From Leptodactylus fallax (lineage: Eukaryota > Chordata > Amphibia > Anura > Leptodactylidae), in assembly GCA_947044405.1 (NCBI GenBank), contig CAMRHE010000358.1:930001-994000 (forward strand): a DNA stretch of 64,000 nt, read 5' to 3'. The notes under the pieces are model-generated. The model saw only the letters and a list, made by a program, of their open reading frames with translations. It did not search any database and was not told the DNA's origin. The first letter of the stretch is position 1. Each line of letters opens with the position of its first letter. The position numbers were made by a program, and so were the translations under genes. This document shows positions 50,411 through 60,570 of this stretch, piece by piece.

Positions 50411-51382
50411 TTAAAGGGGTTTTCCGGGCAAAAAATATTTTTTTTTAAAAGGTCTGTTAGTGCTATTAATGGGGTGGAAGAGTGAAGAAATCAGGCGATA
50501 CCATTTAGAGGCTAACTGAGTATATTTGATAATAAGCTTTCGAGAGTACTAGCTCTCTTCTGCAGAGCTAGACTCTCGAAAGCTTACTATCAAATATACT
50601 CAGTTAGCCTCTAAAAGGTATCGCCTGATTTCTTCACTCTTCCACTACTTTCTATGGCTAACAGGGTACAACATTATACTGCTATTAAATGTGTTAATAA
50701 GTACACCCATATACTTTTAGCAGTGTTTTGAGTGATTTCTGGGTTTCTCTGGGAGCTCCTGACATCTTCTGCATTTGTTTACATGCTGTAGCTTCCTGCT
50801 ATGTAGCTTCCTGTGTACCTTCCACACTACCTCCCTGTCACTGCTCCCCCCTCCTCTCTCACTCCGTTACAACCCCCTCTGTCTTCCTAGCTAAGCTATC
50901 CCGCCCAATACTAGCCCTTCTCAAGTCCACGCCCCCACTGCATCATGCTTACCATCTTCCTCTCTGGGAGACGGCTCCTCCTTTTCACTGTGCCCAGGCT
51001 GAAGACTCTTCTCTTCCACTGTCCTAGCCCGTGCACAGACTCGAAGTACCTGTGATGCCTGCGCAATAGAGATGGAGTGCCATCTCTACTGCGCATGTCT
51101 CGCAAGCACCTCCAGACTGTGGAAGCGCTTGCAGAGAGGGAGAGGGGAGGAGCCATTCCCGGACAGGAAGACTCGTAAGTATTGATGGGGTTGGGGGGGG
51201 GCAGGGGGGATAGTACTAGTGACGTTCCGTTTCAGAAGCGGGGAAACGGAACGTCACTGGATTATCAGAAAGTGTATGGGTAATTATGCATTTTTTTTAA
51301 TATAAGTAAATTAGAAGTTAGGCGGGGGGAGGGGGTTTAGTTTAGGGGTTAATTTGTATTTTATCCCGGACAACCCCTTTAA
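50411..51382 (-). mobile_element. TTAA-type element b, inverted partner of element a
   Basis: TTAAAGGGGTTTTCCGGGCA at the left and the complement of TTAAAGGGGTTGTCCGGGAT at the right are complete, with TTAA at both edges (50411-50414 and 51379-51382). Interior words such as TAATAAGTACACCCATATAC and CTTTTAGCAGTGTTTTGAGT match element a (41816-42568) in inverted orientation. It is longer because of a nested hairpin at 50472-50679. Confidence 0.75.
50472..50679 (+). mobile_element. Hairpin insertion with Penelope-like tail, nested in element b
   Basis: Arms 50474-50560 and 50562-50644 are near-perfect complements (GTGGAAGAGTGAAGAAATCA and GGCGATACC pair with GGTATCGCC and TGATTTCTTCACTCTTCCAC). 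The tail CTATGGCTAACAGGGTACAA resembles the GGCTAACACGGTAC-type end of Penelope-like elements in fish and frogs. It is flanked by TGCTATTAATG and TGCTATTAAATG, an imperfect duplication, and is absent from element a. Confidence 0.6.
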
Positions 51383-51765
51383 GCAGAAGAAGGAAGTGTC
51401 AAAAAGGAGGGCATATCAGCCAGTAGTAAATAAGAGGACATACCACCAGCATTGCCTCAGGGGATGGAAAAATAAGCAGTCAGAGTCCCCAGAGAGAGAG
51501 GGGAAGCTGCCATTTATGTATATCCCACAGGGCTTCAATTAAAAATAAAAATGGTCTGAACTATAAATGCCTAAATATGCTAAAATATATATCTTGAATG
51601 CATACATCTCAAGAATATAATTTCACCAATAAATGAGAGGAAAACGCACAGTTACCTCCACTTTCTGAAGTTTGTAATGTGTAAATCATTAAAAGTTACA
51701 TTTGTGATTTCCATATGGTATAGCTTTATATTCATAGAGCAAATATGAGTAAAACAAGCACTTAC

Positions 51766-51832
51766 TGTTGTGAAGGCTAGCACCTCTTCTTCTGTTAACT
51801 TGTGCACTGGGTTATTCTTCTGGAAATCAATG
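51766..51832 (-). CDS. TTC27: TTC27 internal exon (67 nt)
   Basis: The minus strand shows a pyrimidine-rich acceptor ending CTTCACAG (AG at 51833-51834), a 67-nt open segment, and a donor GTAAGT (51760-51765). The first base completes a codon from the previous exon (phase 2). The remaining 22 codons read IDFQKNNPVHKLTEEEVLAF followed by TT, and end in phase 0. This matches my memory of the TTC27 segment (human-like FQKNNPVH...LTE...LLAFTS) lying immediately N-terminal to the peptide encoded at 9735-9848. Joining the two exons gives a continuous reading frame, which strongly supports both calls. The preceding exon was not found up to 64000. The only other splice-flanked segment nearby (52667-52714) would introduce a stop. 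Confidence 0.88.
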
Positions 51833-53041
51833 CTGTGAAGAGAAGCCATATGTTCACTGTTGTATATATGACACTTAACAACTTACAATACTATAACATA
51901 AAAAATATTCACATTACCGATCCAGTGTCACTACCATGCCAACATTTCACTAGCACCATGCTCGTCTTTGTTTACCTTGTCAAAACCTTAATACAGTGTG
52001 TCAACATGTAACCACAGCAGCCAATAACTGCGTGTAGTGGTCACATGTTGACACCACTTTTGTTATTTTCACCCAAACCTACAGAGAACACCACAACCAC
52101 ATGTAAAAAATACAGTTAATCTTTATTGTTTTTACTGCCTTGAAAAGAGTTGTTGTCTGTGGTTGCTAATACAAAGACGTGTACAATGGATTCAATGGAA
52201 AACCTATGCAACTGTACAGAATACAGTTGCATATGGTGAGGTTATGAATGTAGTGTTGAGAATGTTGAGGGATATTTACAGTGTATTCACATACATCAAA
52301 AACGTGTTATTAACAGACCCTTAGCAAAACGGTCATCGATGTACAACTATATCGCATGAAACAAAATATAACAAAATGCTCTTACTCGTAACTGAAGTGA
52401 TTCCCTCTGAGGTCACACAACAGAGTGTTTATATTCATTTCCAAAATCTATACATGTAAACATCTGTATACATATGTGTATGCACAATTATACACTGACA
52501 GACATGCACGCATAAACATTGCCACTCATCTAACAAATATTAACAATGAGGTCATACAAAGAACATGTGTCATAGAAAGAATACTGCAGTTCTACCCCAT
52601 CGTGTCATTAAATACTGCAATAAAACATGCAGATCATTTCTAATACACGTCGTGAAGCAATCTTACAGCTGGGACATTGGATGTTTTCATATTATTCAAT
52701 GGCTTGAGAACAGGCTGAAAAATATAAATTTATTTTTAACTTAGGTGGAAAATTATTTATTTCATTGTTTACATTTATTGGATCGCGTCAACAAATAAAA
52801 AAAAAAAACTTTTGAAAAAAATTCTAAAAATTCTTTATGGGCACCTTGCTGATGTAGAAACTTCTGATGAAAGGACTAAAGAGTTTTTGATTGCAGTAAG
52901 TAGTAACCAAGCGACAATGCCGCCCTCACTATAATATTGGCTACTGATTTCAGACCCTTTCACACTTTCAGACTTGGCTTAAAGCAGAAAACTAGTTCTT
53001 TGATGTAATCAAGATTAGACTTGCAATAGTTGTGCAAAGTT
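51833..53041. other. TTC27: Intronic DNA upstream of the TTC27 exon
   Basis: The acceptor pyrimidine tract lies at 51833-51850. Otherwise AT-rich sequence with no recognised repeat or exon. A 48-nt splice-flanked segment at 52667-52714 was considered and rejected. Confidence 0.4.
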
Positions 53042-53763
53042 GTGAAAGACCCAGCCACGTTTCATCTTTGGTGCGCTTGCTGATGGAAGGAGGTTTGCAC
53101 TCAAAATCTCACAATACATGGCCCCATTCATTCATGTACACGGATCAGTTGTCCTGGTCCCTTTGCAGAGAAACAGCCCCAAAGCATGATGTTGCCACCC
53201 CCATGCTTCACAGTAGGTATGGTGTTTTTTGGATGCAACTCAGCATTCACTCTCCTCCAAACACGACGAGTTGTGTTTCTACCAAACAGTTCTACTTTGG
53301 TTTCATCTGACCATATGACATTCTCCCAATACTCTTCTGGAACATCCAAATGCTCTCTAGCAAACTTCAGACGGGCCCGGATATGTACTGGCTTAAGCAG
53401 GGGGACACGTCTGGCACTGCAGGATCTGAGTCCCTGGCGGCGTAGTGTGTTACTGATGGTAGCCTTTGTTACGTTAGTCCCAGCTTTCTGCAGGTCATTC
53501 ACTAGGTCCCCCCGTGTGGTTCTGGGATTTTTGCTCACCGTTCTTGTGATCATTTTGACCCCACAGGGTGAGATCTTGCGTGGAGCCCCTGATCGAGGGA
53601 GATTATCAGTGGTCTTGTATGTCTTCCATTTTCTAATTATTGCTCCCACAGTTGAATTCTTCACACCAAGCTGCTTGCCTATTGCAGATTCAGTCTTCCC
53701 AGCCTGGTGCAGGTCTACAATTTTGTTTCTGGTGTCCTTTCACAGCTCTTTGGTCTTCACCAT
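53042..53763 (-). pseudogene. Family C transposase, truncated with two stops
   Basis: The frame starts at ATG 53763 (MVKTKEL), and the eighth codon, Trp in other copies, is TGA at 53740-53742. A second TGA (53128-53130) replaces Arg in the VHERMNG segment. The helix-turn-helix region and the first catalytic Asp ([10 protein letters not shown]) are readable. The second Asp and the Glu are lost with the truncation at 53042. No function is possible. Confidence 0.87.
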
Positions 53764-54128
53764 AGTGGAGTTTGGAGGGTGACTGTTTGAGGTTGTGGAC
53801 AGGTGTCTTTTATACTGATAACAATGTCAAACAGGAGCCATTACTATAGGTAATGAGCGGAGGACAGAGGAGCCTCTTAAAGAAGAAGTTACAGGTCTGT
53901 GAGAGCCAGAAATCTAGCTTGTTTGTAGGTGACCAAATACTTATTTTCCACCATAATTTGCAAATAAATTCTTAAAAAATCAGACAATGTGATTTTCTGG
54001 ATTAGTTTTCTCATTTTGTCTCTCATAGTTGAGGTCTACCTATGATGTCAATTACAGGCCTCTCTCATCTTTTTAAGTGGGAGAACTTGCACAATTGGTG
54101 GCTGACTAAATACTTTTTTCCCCCACTG
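53042..54128 (-). mobile_element. Tc1-like element, family C copy 2, 3-prime truncated
   Basis: The minus-strand 5-prime end (complement of ...CCCCCACTG at 54128) and about two thirds of the element are present. It breaks off at about 53042, inside the transposase frame at the codons for a GWVFQ-type motif, with no inverted repeat beyond. The flank next to the intact end reads TGTATATA, where the expected TA is mutated or slipped. Confidence 0.85.
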
Positions 54129-54144
54129 TGTATATATATATATA

Positions 54145-55766
54145 TACAGTACAGACCAAAAGTTTGGACACAACTTCTCATTCCAAGAGTTTTCTGTATT
54201 TTCATGACTATAAAAATTGTAGATTCACACTGAAGGCATGAATTAACACATGTGGAATTATATACTTAACAAGAAAGTGTGAAACAACTGAAAATATGTC
54301 TTATATTCGAGGTTCTTCAAAGTAGCCACCTTTTGCTTTGATTACTGCTTTGCACACTCTTGGCATTCTCTTGATGAGCTTCAAGAGGTAGTCACCTGAA
54401 ATGGTCTTCCAATAGTCTTGAAGGAGTTCCCAGAGATGCTTAGCACTTGTTGGCCCTTTTTCCTTCACTCTGCGGTCCAGCTCACCCCAAACCATCTCGA
54501 TTGGGTTCAGGTCTGATGACTGTGGAGGCCAGGTCATCTGGCATAGCACCCCATCACTCTCCTTCTTGGTCAAATAGCCCTTACACAGTCTGGAGGTGTG
54601 TTTGGGGTCATTGTCCTGTTGAAAAATAAATGATGGTCCAACTAAAGGCAAACCGGATGGAATAGCATGCCGCTGCAAGATGCTGTGGTAACCATGCTGG
54701 TTCAGTATTCCTTCAATTTTGAATAAATCCCCAACAGTGTCACCAGCAAAGCACCCTCATACCATCACACCTCCTCCTCCATGCTTCACGGTGGGAACCA
54801 GGCATGTAGAGTCCATTCGTTCACCTTTTCTGCGTCGCACAAAGACACGGTGGTTGGAACCAAAGATCTCAAATTTGGACTCATCAGACCAAAGCACAGA
54901 TTTCCACAGGTCTAATGTCCATTCCTTGTGTTCTTTAGCCCAAACATGTCTCTTCTGCTTGCTGCCTGTCCTTAGCAGTGGTTTCCTATCAGCTATTTTA
55001 CCAAGAAGGCCTGCTGCACACAGTCTCCTCTTAACAGTTGTTGTAGAGATGTGTCTGCTGCTAGAACTCTGTGTGGCATTGACCTGGTCTCTAATCTGAG
55101 CTGCTGTTAACCTACGATTTCTAAGCTGGTGACTCGGATGAACTTATCCTCTGCAGCAGAGGTGACTCTTGGTCTTCCTTTCCTGGGGCAGTCCTCATGT
55201 GAGCCAGTTTCTGTGTAGCGCTTGATGGTTTTGGCCACTGCACTTGGGGACACTTTCAAAGTTTTCCCAATTTTTCGGACTGACTGACCTTCATTTCTTA
55301 AAGTAATGATGGCCACTCGTTTTTCTTTATTTAGCTGCTTTTTTCTTGCCATAATATAAATTCTAACACTCCATTCAGTAGGACTGTCAGCTGTGTATCC
55401 ACCTGACTTCTGAACAACACAACTGATGGTCCCAACCCCATTTATAAGGCAAGAAATCCCACTTATTAAACCTGACAGGGCACACCTGTGAAGTGAAAAC
55501 CATTTCAGGTGACTACCTCTTGAAGCTCATCAAGAGAATGCCAAGAGTGTGCAAAGCAGTAATTAAAGCAAAAGGTGGCTACTTTGAAGAACCTAGAATA
55601 TAAGACGTATTTTCAGTTGTTTCACACTTTTTTGTTAAGTATATAATTCCGCATGTGTTAATTCATAGTTTTGATGCCTTCAGTGTGAATCTACAATTTT
55701 TATAGTCATGAAAATATAGAAAACTCTTGGAATGAGAAGGTGTGTCCAAACTTTTGGTCTGTACTG
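54145..55766 (-). mobile_element. Tc1/mariner element, family B copy 2 (DD38E type)
   Basis: The ends read CAGTACAGACCAAAAGTTTG and its complement, within TA-repeat flanks (TA at 54143-54144 and 55767-55768). Length 1622 bp. The long inverted repeats again include the 3-prime end of the coding region (55493-55602 mirrors the codons at 54301-54410). It lies 16 bp from element C2. Confidence 0.9.
54301..55352 (-). pseudogene. Family B (DD38E) transposase, frameshift and stop
   Basis: The frame starts at ATG 55352 (MARKKQLNKEKRVAIITLRN). A 1-base deletion near 55120, seen against copy 1 (AGCTTAGAAATCG for AGCCTCAGAAATCG), shifts the frame after the GRPR region. A TGA at 54757-54759 replaces Trp of the LWGCFAG motif. 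Downstream, [12 protein letters not shown] and DLNPIEMVWGEL are intact with 38 residues between Asp and Glu. This copy therefore keeps the catalytic Glu that copy 1 has lost, and shows the family spacing. It cannot make a complete protein. Confidence 0.87.
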
Positions 55767-55767
55767 T

Positions 55768-55820
<53 letters not shown>
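55767..55820. repeat. (TA)n tract beside element B2
   Basis: Nearly pure TA repeat, starting at the target TA of B2. Confidence 0.9.
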
Positions 55821-55825
<5 letters not shown>

Positions 55826-55898
55826 ACAGTGGGCAACTTCACAACTTCAATTCTGCCAGAAATATTTAAAGGGAGCCCAATCAGGACCCCCTCTCTCT

Positions 55899-55922
55899 TG
55901 GTCTGTACTGTATATATGTATA

Positions 55923-55961
<39 letters not shown>
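55899..55961. repeat. Solo B-type terminus followed by (TA)n
   Basis: TTGGTCTGTACTGTATATA at 55899-55917 repeats the last bases of family B (TTGGTCTGTACTG plus target TA), then a second long TA tract follows. No element body is attached. Confidence 0.6.
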
Positions 55962-56279
55962 TGTATATATCTCACAAGATAAGAAATTAGTACAGAACAA
56001 ATTATTACATCATCTGGAAACGTTAGACAATATGATAATATATGAAATATTATAAAACTAGACAGAATTACTATTTAGATAATGCTGAATGTTGATACAC
56101 GGGATTCTGTTCTATTATGTCTTACTTTTTTATAAAAATATCATTTAGCTGAAATATGAAATATTGCAAAGCTAACTGCCTAAAAAGCCAAGCAAAATAA
56201 TCTCACTGGAACACTTGTTTTATATCCCCTCCTACTGGTGCAGCATTAGATTTCCTGAATTTAAATTCTAGAATCCATA

Positions 56280-56759
56280 TTAAAGGGGTTCTCCAGTATT
56301 ATCTATCTATCTATCGATAATAAAATATATATATATAAGAAGAGATTAAGCATTACATGCTAAGGAGTTCAATGGGCGGTCCTATGTATTAGGACCACCT
56401 ACTGGACTATTAAAGGGGCGTTCCTGTCGCCCTTTTTTTTAACCCCTGGGGAGGCTTAGAATAATAAACAGTGTATACTAACTTCTCCGTTCAGCCAGGG
56501 ATCCAACAGGGAGTCTTTGCTTGGGTCCCCAGTTTTCCTGACCTTTGGCCTGAGCAAGAGCATGTCAGCCAAATCAGTGAGCACTCAGCCAATGATTGGT
56601 TGACGTGATTGTGAATAAGCAAAAAAGTAAACAAAGACTGGGGACTTTAATGCAGAATCCCTGCTGGATCCCTGGCTGAACGGATAGGTGAGTATGCACT
56701 GTTTACCATTTTAGACCTCCGTAAGGTTTAAAAAAAAAAAATCTAAAGCACCCCTTTAA
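56280..56759. mobile_element. TTAA-type fold-back element
   Basis: TTAAAGGGGTTCTCCAGTAT at the left and the complement of CTTAAAGGGGTGCTTTAGAT at the right, with TTAA at both edges. Inner arms share CCGTTCAGCCAGGGATCCA with the complement of TGGATCCCTGGCTGAACGG. It also holds TATC repeats near 56301-56320. Non-coding. Confidence 0.65.
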
Positions 56760-56929
56760 GTCTAAAGTGAGCAGGGAATGAAATTAATAAAATGCAAGTT
56801 TCCTTTGTCTTTTTCTAGAAAGATGAACAGCTCCTCCTGCTGTATAACATGACATGTTGCCTGCTGTTCAGACAGCATACTTGTATGTTCCACTTGACAT
56901 GTTGCCTTCAGTTATTAATAACTGTAAAT

Positions 56930-57463
56930 TTAAAGTGAATGTATCATTAGAAAAAAAATATGGTTAGAAACAAGTTTTTACGTTGAATATATTTTGAAGA
57001 ATATTTGGTGATATTTATTTATATAGCTGCAGTTCTTTATATAGCTGCAGTTCTCACATTGGCCACTAAACCTAATAATAAAGTGACACTGTTCAGTATA
57101 CTATTCTGTTCACTTTTTAGCAATCATGTTATCATCACAGGCAGGGTTACAATGATAAACAACTCTGTTATAGCCATTTTTCCAACTCTCACAATAACCT
57201 CTGCACAGGTCATATAGCAGGTCTGAAAAACTCTCCCTTAGTAGTCAATGAGTCATCTCCAGACTATTGCTACCTATGGTCATTGTGGCTGCTGTAAAGC
57301 ATATCTATAAATGCTAACAGCAGCTCAAGTAAGATGGTTGCCCCCCTATTCATGTACAAAAAACATAATACAAAAAATCAAAATCAAAACGGACTCGAAT
57401 AAAAGAATATGTTTTAAATCAGTCAAAAGTATATAGGTGATACATTATGTGTAATTCCTTTAA
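56930..57463. mobile_element. Probable TTAA-type element
   Basis: TTAAAGTGAATGTATCATTA at the left and the complement of TTAAAGGAATTACACATAAT at the right, both with TTAA. The second inner word ATGTATCA is shared by both ends. The interior is AT-rich and non-coding. Confidence 0.45.
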
Positions 57464-57774
57464 GTATGCTATTGACCATAGCTTGAAATTAGTATTTGTG
57501 GTCTGTAAGGACAGTAAATTGCCAGAAATGGACAATGAATGAATCTATTTTACAGAAAAGTAAAAAAAAAAAAAAAAAGTTGTCATCAAAACAGAATGAA
57601 AAGAATGGCATGTGATGAGTGCTCTGGGTGCTGTTAAACAGTCAATTTAACTCTACATACAGAATGATGTCATGTGGTTAAGGCTAAATTTGCACTAATT
57701 TCCTGAGATTAGCTGCTTAATGTTCTATCATAATGTTTGTCATACACATTTTCAAATACAAAATGTTATATATA

Positions 57775-59377
57775 CAGTGGGGAAAAAAAGTATTTAGTCA
57801 GCCACCAATTGTGCAAGTTCTCCCACTAAAAAAGATGAGAGAGGCCTGTAATTGACATCATAGGTAGACCTCAACTATGAGAGACAAAATGAGAAAACAA
57901 ATCCAGAAAATCACATTGTCTGATTTTTTAAGAATTTATTTGCAAATTATGGTGGAAAATAAGTATTTGGTCACCTACAAACAAGCAAGATTTCTGGCTC
58001 TCACAGACCTGTAACTTCTTCTTTAAGAGGCTCCTCTGTCCTCCACTCATTACCTGTAGTAATGGCACCTGCTTGACATTGTTATCAGTATAAAAGACAC
58101 CTGTCCACAACCTCAAACAGTCACACTCCAAACTCCACTATGGTGAAGACCAAAGAGCTGTGGAAGGACACCAGAAACAAAATTGTAGACCTGCACCAGG
58201 CTGGGAAGACTGAATCTGCAATAGGCAAGCAGCTTGGTGTGAAGAAATCAACTGTGGGAGCAATAATTAGAAAATGGAAGACGTACAAGACCACTGATAA
58301 TCTCCCTCGATCAGGGGCTCCACACAAGATCTCACCCCGTGGGGTCAAAATGATCACAAGAACGGTGAGCAAAAATCCCAGAACCACACGGGGGGACCTA
58401 GTGAATGACCTGCAGAAAGCTGGGACTAACGTAACAAAGGCTGCTGTCAGTAACACACTACGCCGCCAGGCACTCAGATCCTGCAGTGCCAGACGTGTCC
58501 CCCTGCTTAAGCCAGTACATATCCGGGCCCGTCTGAAGTTTGCTAGAGAGCATTTGGATGTTCCGGAAGAGTATTGGGAGAATGTCATATGGTCAGATGA
58601 AACCAAAGTAGAACTGTTTGGTAGAAACACAACTCGTCGTGTTTGGAGGAGAGTGAATGCTGAGTTGCATCCAAAGAACACCATACCTACTGTGAAGCAT
58701 GGGGGTGGCAACATCATGCTTTGGGGCTGTTTCTCTGCAAAGGGACCAGAACGACTGATCTGTGTACATGAAAGAATGAATGGGGCCATGTATCGTGATA
58801 TTTTGAGTGCAAACCTCTTTCCATCAGAAAGGGCATTGAAGACGAAACGTCACTGGGTCTTTCAGCATGACAATGATCCCAAGCACACCGCCAGGGCAAC
58901 GAAGGAGTGGTTTCATAAGAAGCATTTCAAGGTCCTGGAGTGGCCTAGCCAGTCTCCAGATCTCAACCCCATAGAAAACCTTTGGAGGGAGTTGAAAGTC
59001 CGTGTTGCTCAGCGACAGCCCCAAAACATCACTGCTGTAGAGGAGCTCTACAGGGAGGAATGGGCCAACATACCAGCAATAGTGTGTGCCATCCTTGTGA
59101 AGACTTACAGAAAACGTTTGACCTCTGTCATTGCCAACAAAGGATATATAACAAAGTATTGAGATGAACTTTTGTTATTGACCAAATACTTATTTTCCAC
59201 CATAATTTGCAAATAAATTCTTAAAAAATCAGACAATGTGATTTTCTAGATATGTTTTCTCATTTTGTCTCTCATAGTTGAGGTCTACCTATGATGACAA
59301 TTACAGGCCGGCCTCATCTTTTTAAGTGGAAGAACTTGCACAATTGGAGGCTGACTAAATACTCTTTTTCCCCACTG
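57775..59377 (+). mobile_element. Tc1-like element, family C copy 3, coding-intact
   Basis: The ends read CAGTGGGGAAAAAAAGTATT and the complement of CAGTGGGGAAAAAGAGTATT, flanked by TA at 57773-57774 and 59378-59379. Inverted repeats of about 200 bp differ at several positions by eye. Length 1603 bp. It is the only uninterrupted member of the four family C copies in the window. Confidence 0.93.
58140..59162 (+). CDS. Family C Tc1 transposase (DD34E), open frame of 340 aa
   Basis: From ATG 58140 ([20 protein letters not shown]) to TGA after GYITKY the frame is open. Helix-turn-helix DNA-binding part ([20 protein letters not shown]), a second helix-turn-helix-like part ([20 protein letters not shown]) and a DD34E core: [25 protein letters not shown] and [11 protein letters not shown], with 34 residues between second Asp and Glu. 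The linker motif that is GRPR in families B, D and E reads SGAPHK here. All catalytic residues are present. The protein would act on family C inverted repeats at TA sites and could in principle mobilise copies C1 and C4. Activity is untested. Confidence 0.94.
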   Translation: MVKTKELWKDTRNKIVDLHQAGKTESAIGKQLGVKKSTVGAIIRKWKTYKTTDNLPRSGAPHKISPRGVKMITRTVSKNPRTTRGDLVNDLQKAGTNVTKAAVSNTLRRQALRSCSARRVPLLKPVHIRARLKFAREHLDVPEEYWENVIWSDETKVELFGRNTTRRVWRRVNAELHPKNTIPTVKHGGGNIMLWGCFSAKGPERLICVHERMNGAMYRDILSANLFPSERALKTKRHWVFQHDNDPKHTARATKEWFHKKHFKVLEWPSQSPDLNPIENLWRELKVRVAQRQPQNITAVEELYREEWANIPAIVCAILVKTYRKRLTSVIANKGYITKY

Positions 59378-59434
59378 TATATATATATATATATCTATAT
59401 ATATCTATATATATATTTGTGTGTGTGTGTGTGG
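59378..59434. repeat. (TA)n with TATC and (GT)n microsatellite
   Basis: TA repeats interrupted by ATATCTATAT, followed by a GTGTGTGT run, directly at the right target TA of element C3. Confidence 0.88.
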
Positions 59435-59826
59435 GTTTGTATCAACTAGCTCTCAAAATAGTATATATTTAAGCAAATCAGATAACTAGGAGGCCAAAAT
59501 ATTCCATACTTTATATAGACCCCCACTACCTGTAACATACAGCAAAGTATGCAAAAACAAAATCTACAGAATACAGCATGTACAAAACATAGAAATAAAA
59601 AAAAAACAAGTGACAGATATTTGGGTGATCACTAAATGTTACTGTGTACACTGTAACTGGCTTGTGTCATATGCTACCAAATTTGGCTTTCAGCACATGC
59701 AAAAATGCTGCCATTTTCCACAGCTGGAACATGGATTTCTATGTTACTCAGCTTTGAACATAACCAGATAGAGGAAAAGCAGGATAGTGTTTGTTTCTCT
59801 TTCAGATTTTTTTCAATAACTGTAAA
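59435..59826. other. Intronic DNA, nothing recognised
   Basis: No exon, RNA gene or clear repeat terminus. Confidence 0.35.
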
Positions 59827-60088
59827 GCTGGGTTCACATCTGTGTCGGAGTCTTTTTTTGGAGACTCAGTCGTAGAGACTGTAGAAAATCGAGAATAAAG
59901 TCCTACATGGAATACTTTTTTCTCTGCTGCTTTCAGTTGCAAAATGGCGGACAACCGAAGGAACCCATTAAAGTCAATGGGGTCCGCTGGGCTCCGTGTG
60001 TAATAGTTATTGTAGCAGTCCAGCTTTCCGTCGTTTGGTTCCCCAATGGACCCAAACGATGGAGAACCTGGTACTACTATGAACCTAG
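59827..60088 (+). mobile_element. Non-autonomous DNA element, TTCACA-type ends (copy 2)
   Basis: GCTGGGTTCACATCTGTGTC at the left and TATGAACCTAGC at the right. The interior GGGGTCCGCTGGGCTCCGTG and TGTAGCAGTCCA match 1999-2236. Non-coding. Confidence 0.5.
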
Positions 60089-60150
60089 CGTACTTTGGAA
60101 TACATATTCACTTACTCTTCCTCTAGTTTCTTCCTCTATAGATCACTACA

Positions 60151-60570
60151 TTAAACCATACCTCCAACTATAAAACAACTTTTCATCAATGAATAGTATA
60201 GGCGAATATAAGAAACTTTGTAATATATCTTATTACAGAAATAAGTTTCCTTCTCCACTTATCAGGCTGATCTCCTCAACATTATTTTCACTCAGACTGT
60301 TTATATAAAGTCAGTCTCCGTATTCGCCTCACACACATAGGTCTATGGAGAGGGGAGGGGGAGGAGAAGGTTGTTAATTGATTTATTACTCCATTCTGTG
60401 CACTGGTAGTCTCTTATCTTGAAACACAGCGGTGTTGAAAATGCTGACTCACAATGTAGCAGAATTTAGCAGCTGCAGTTATTTGTGCGTGTTTTCCAGT
60501 AACTCCCTCCTCCCCTCCCCATAAACTTCAATATAAAAAGTAACTCAACCTGTTACATGGAGAAGGAAAT
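60151..60570. mobile_element. TTAA-type element, second copy of the 37285-38040 family
   Basis: TTAAACCATACCTCCAACTA and TAAAACAACTTTTCATCAAT at the left match 37285. Interior words such as GCAGCTGCAGTTATTTGTG and AATATAAAAAGTAACTCA match the right part of the other copy. The right terminus is not clear, so the end coordinate is approximate. Confidence 0.55.

Noticed and set aside
50540..50590. Hammerhead ribozyme in the hairpin loop (CTGCAGA...CTCTCGAAAGC)
   Set aside because: A CTGANGA-like box and GAAA are present only approximately, and no proper stem II forms between them.
52667..52714. Minus-strand 48-nt segment with a good acceptor (TTTTTCAG) and a GTAAGA donor, a possible extra TTC27 exon
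   Set aside because: Its sequence does not match the expected TTC27 peptide, and in the phase required by the next exon it contains a stop codon. At most it is a cryptic or poison exon.
54721..55099. Open frames on the plus strand over element B2 as separate genes
   Set aside because: They are antisense shadows of the B transposase; the minus-strand reading carries the catalytic motifs.
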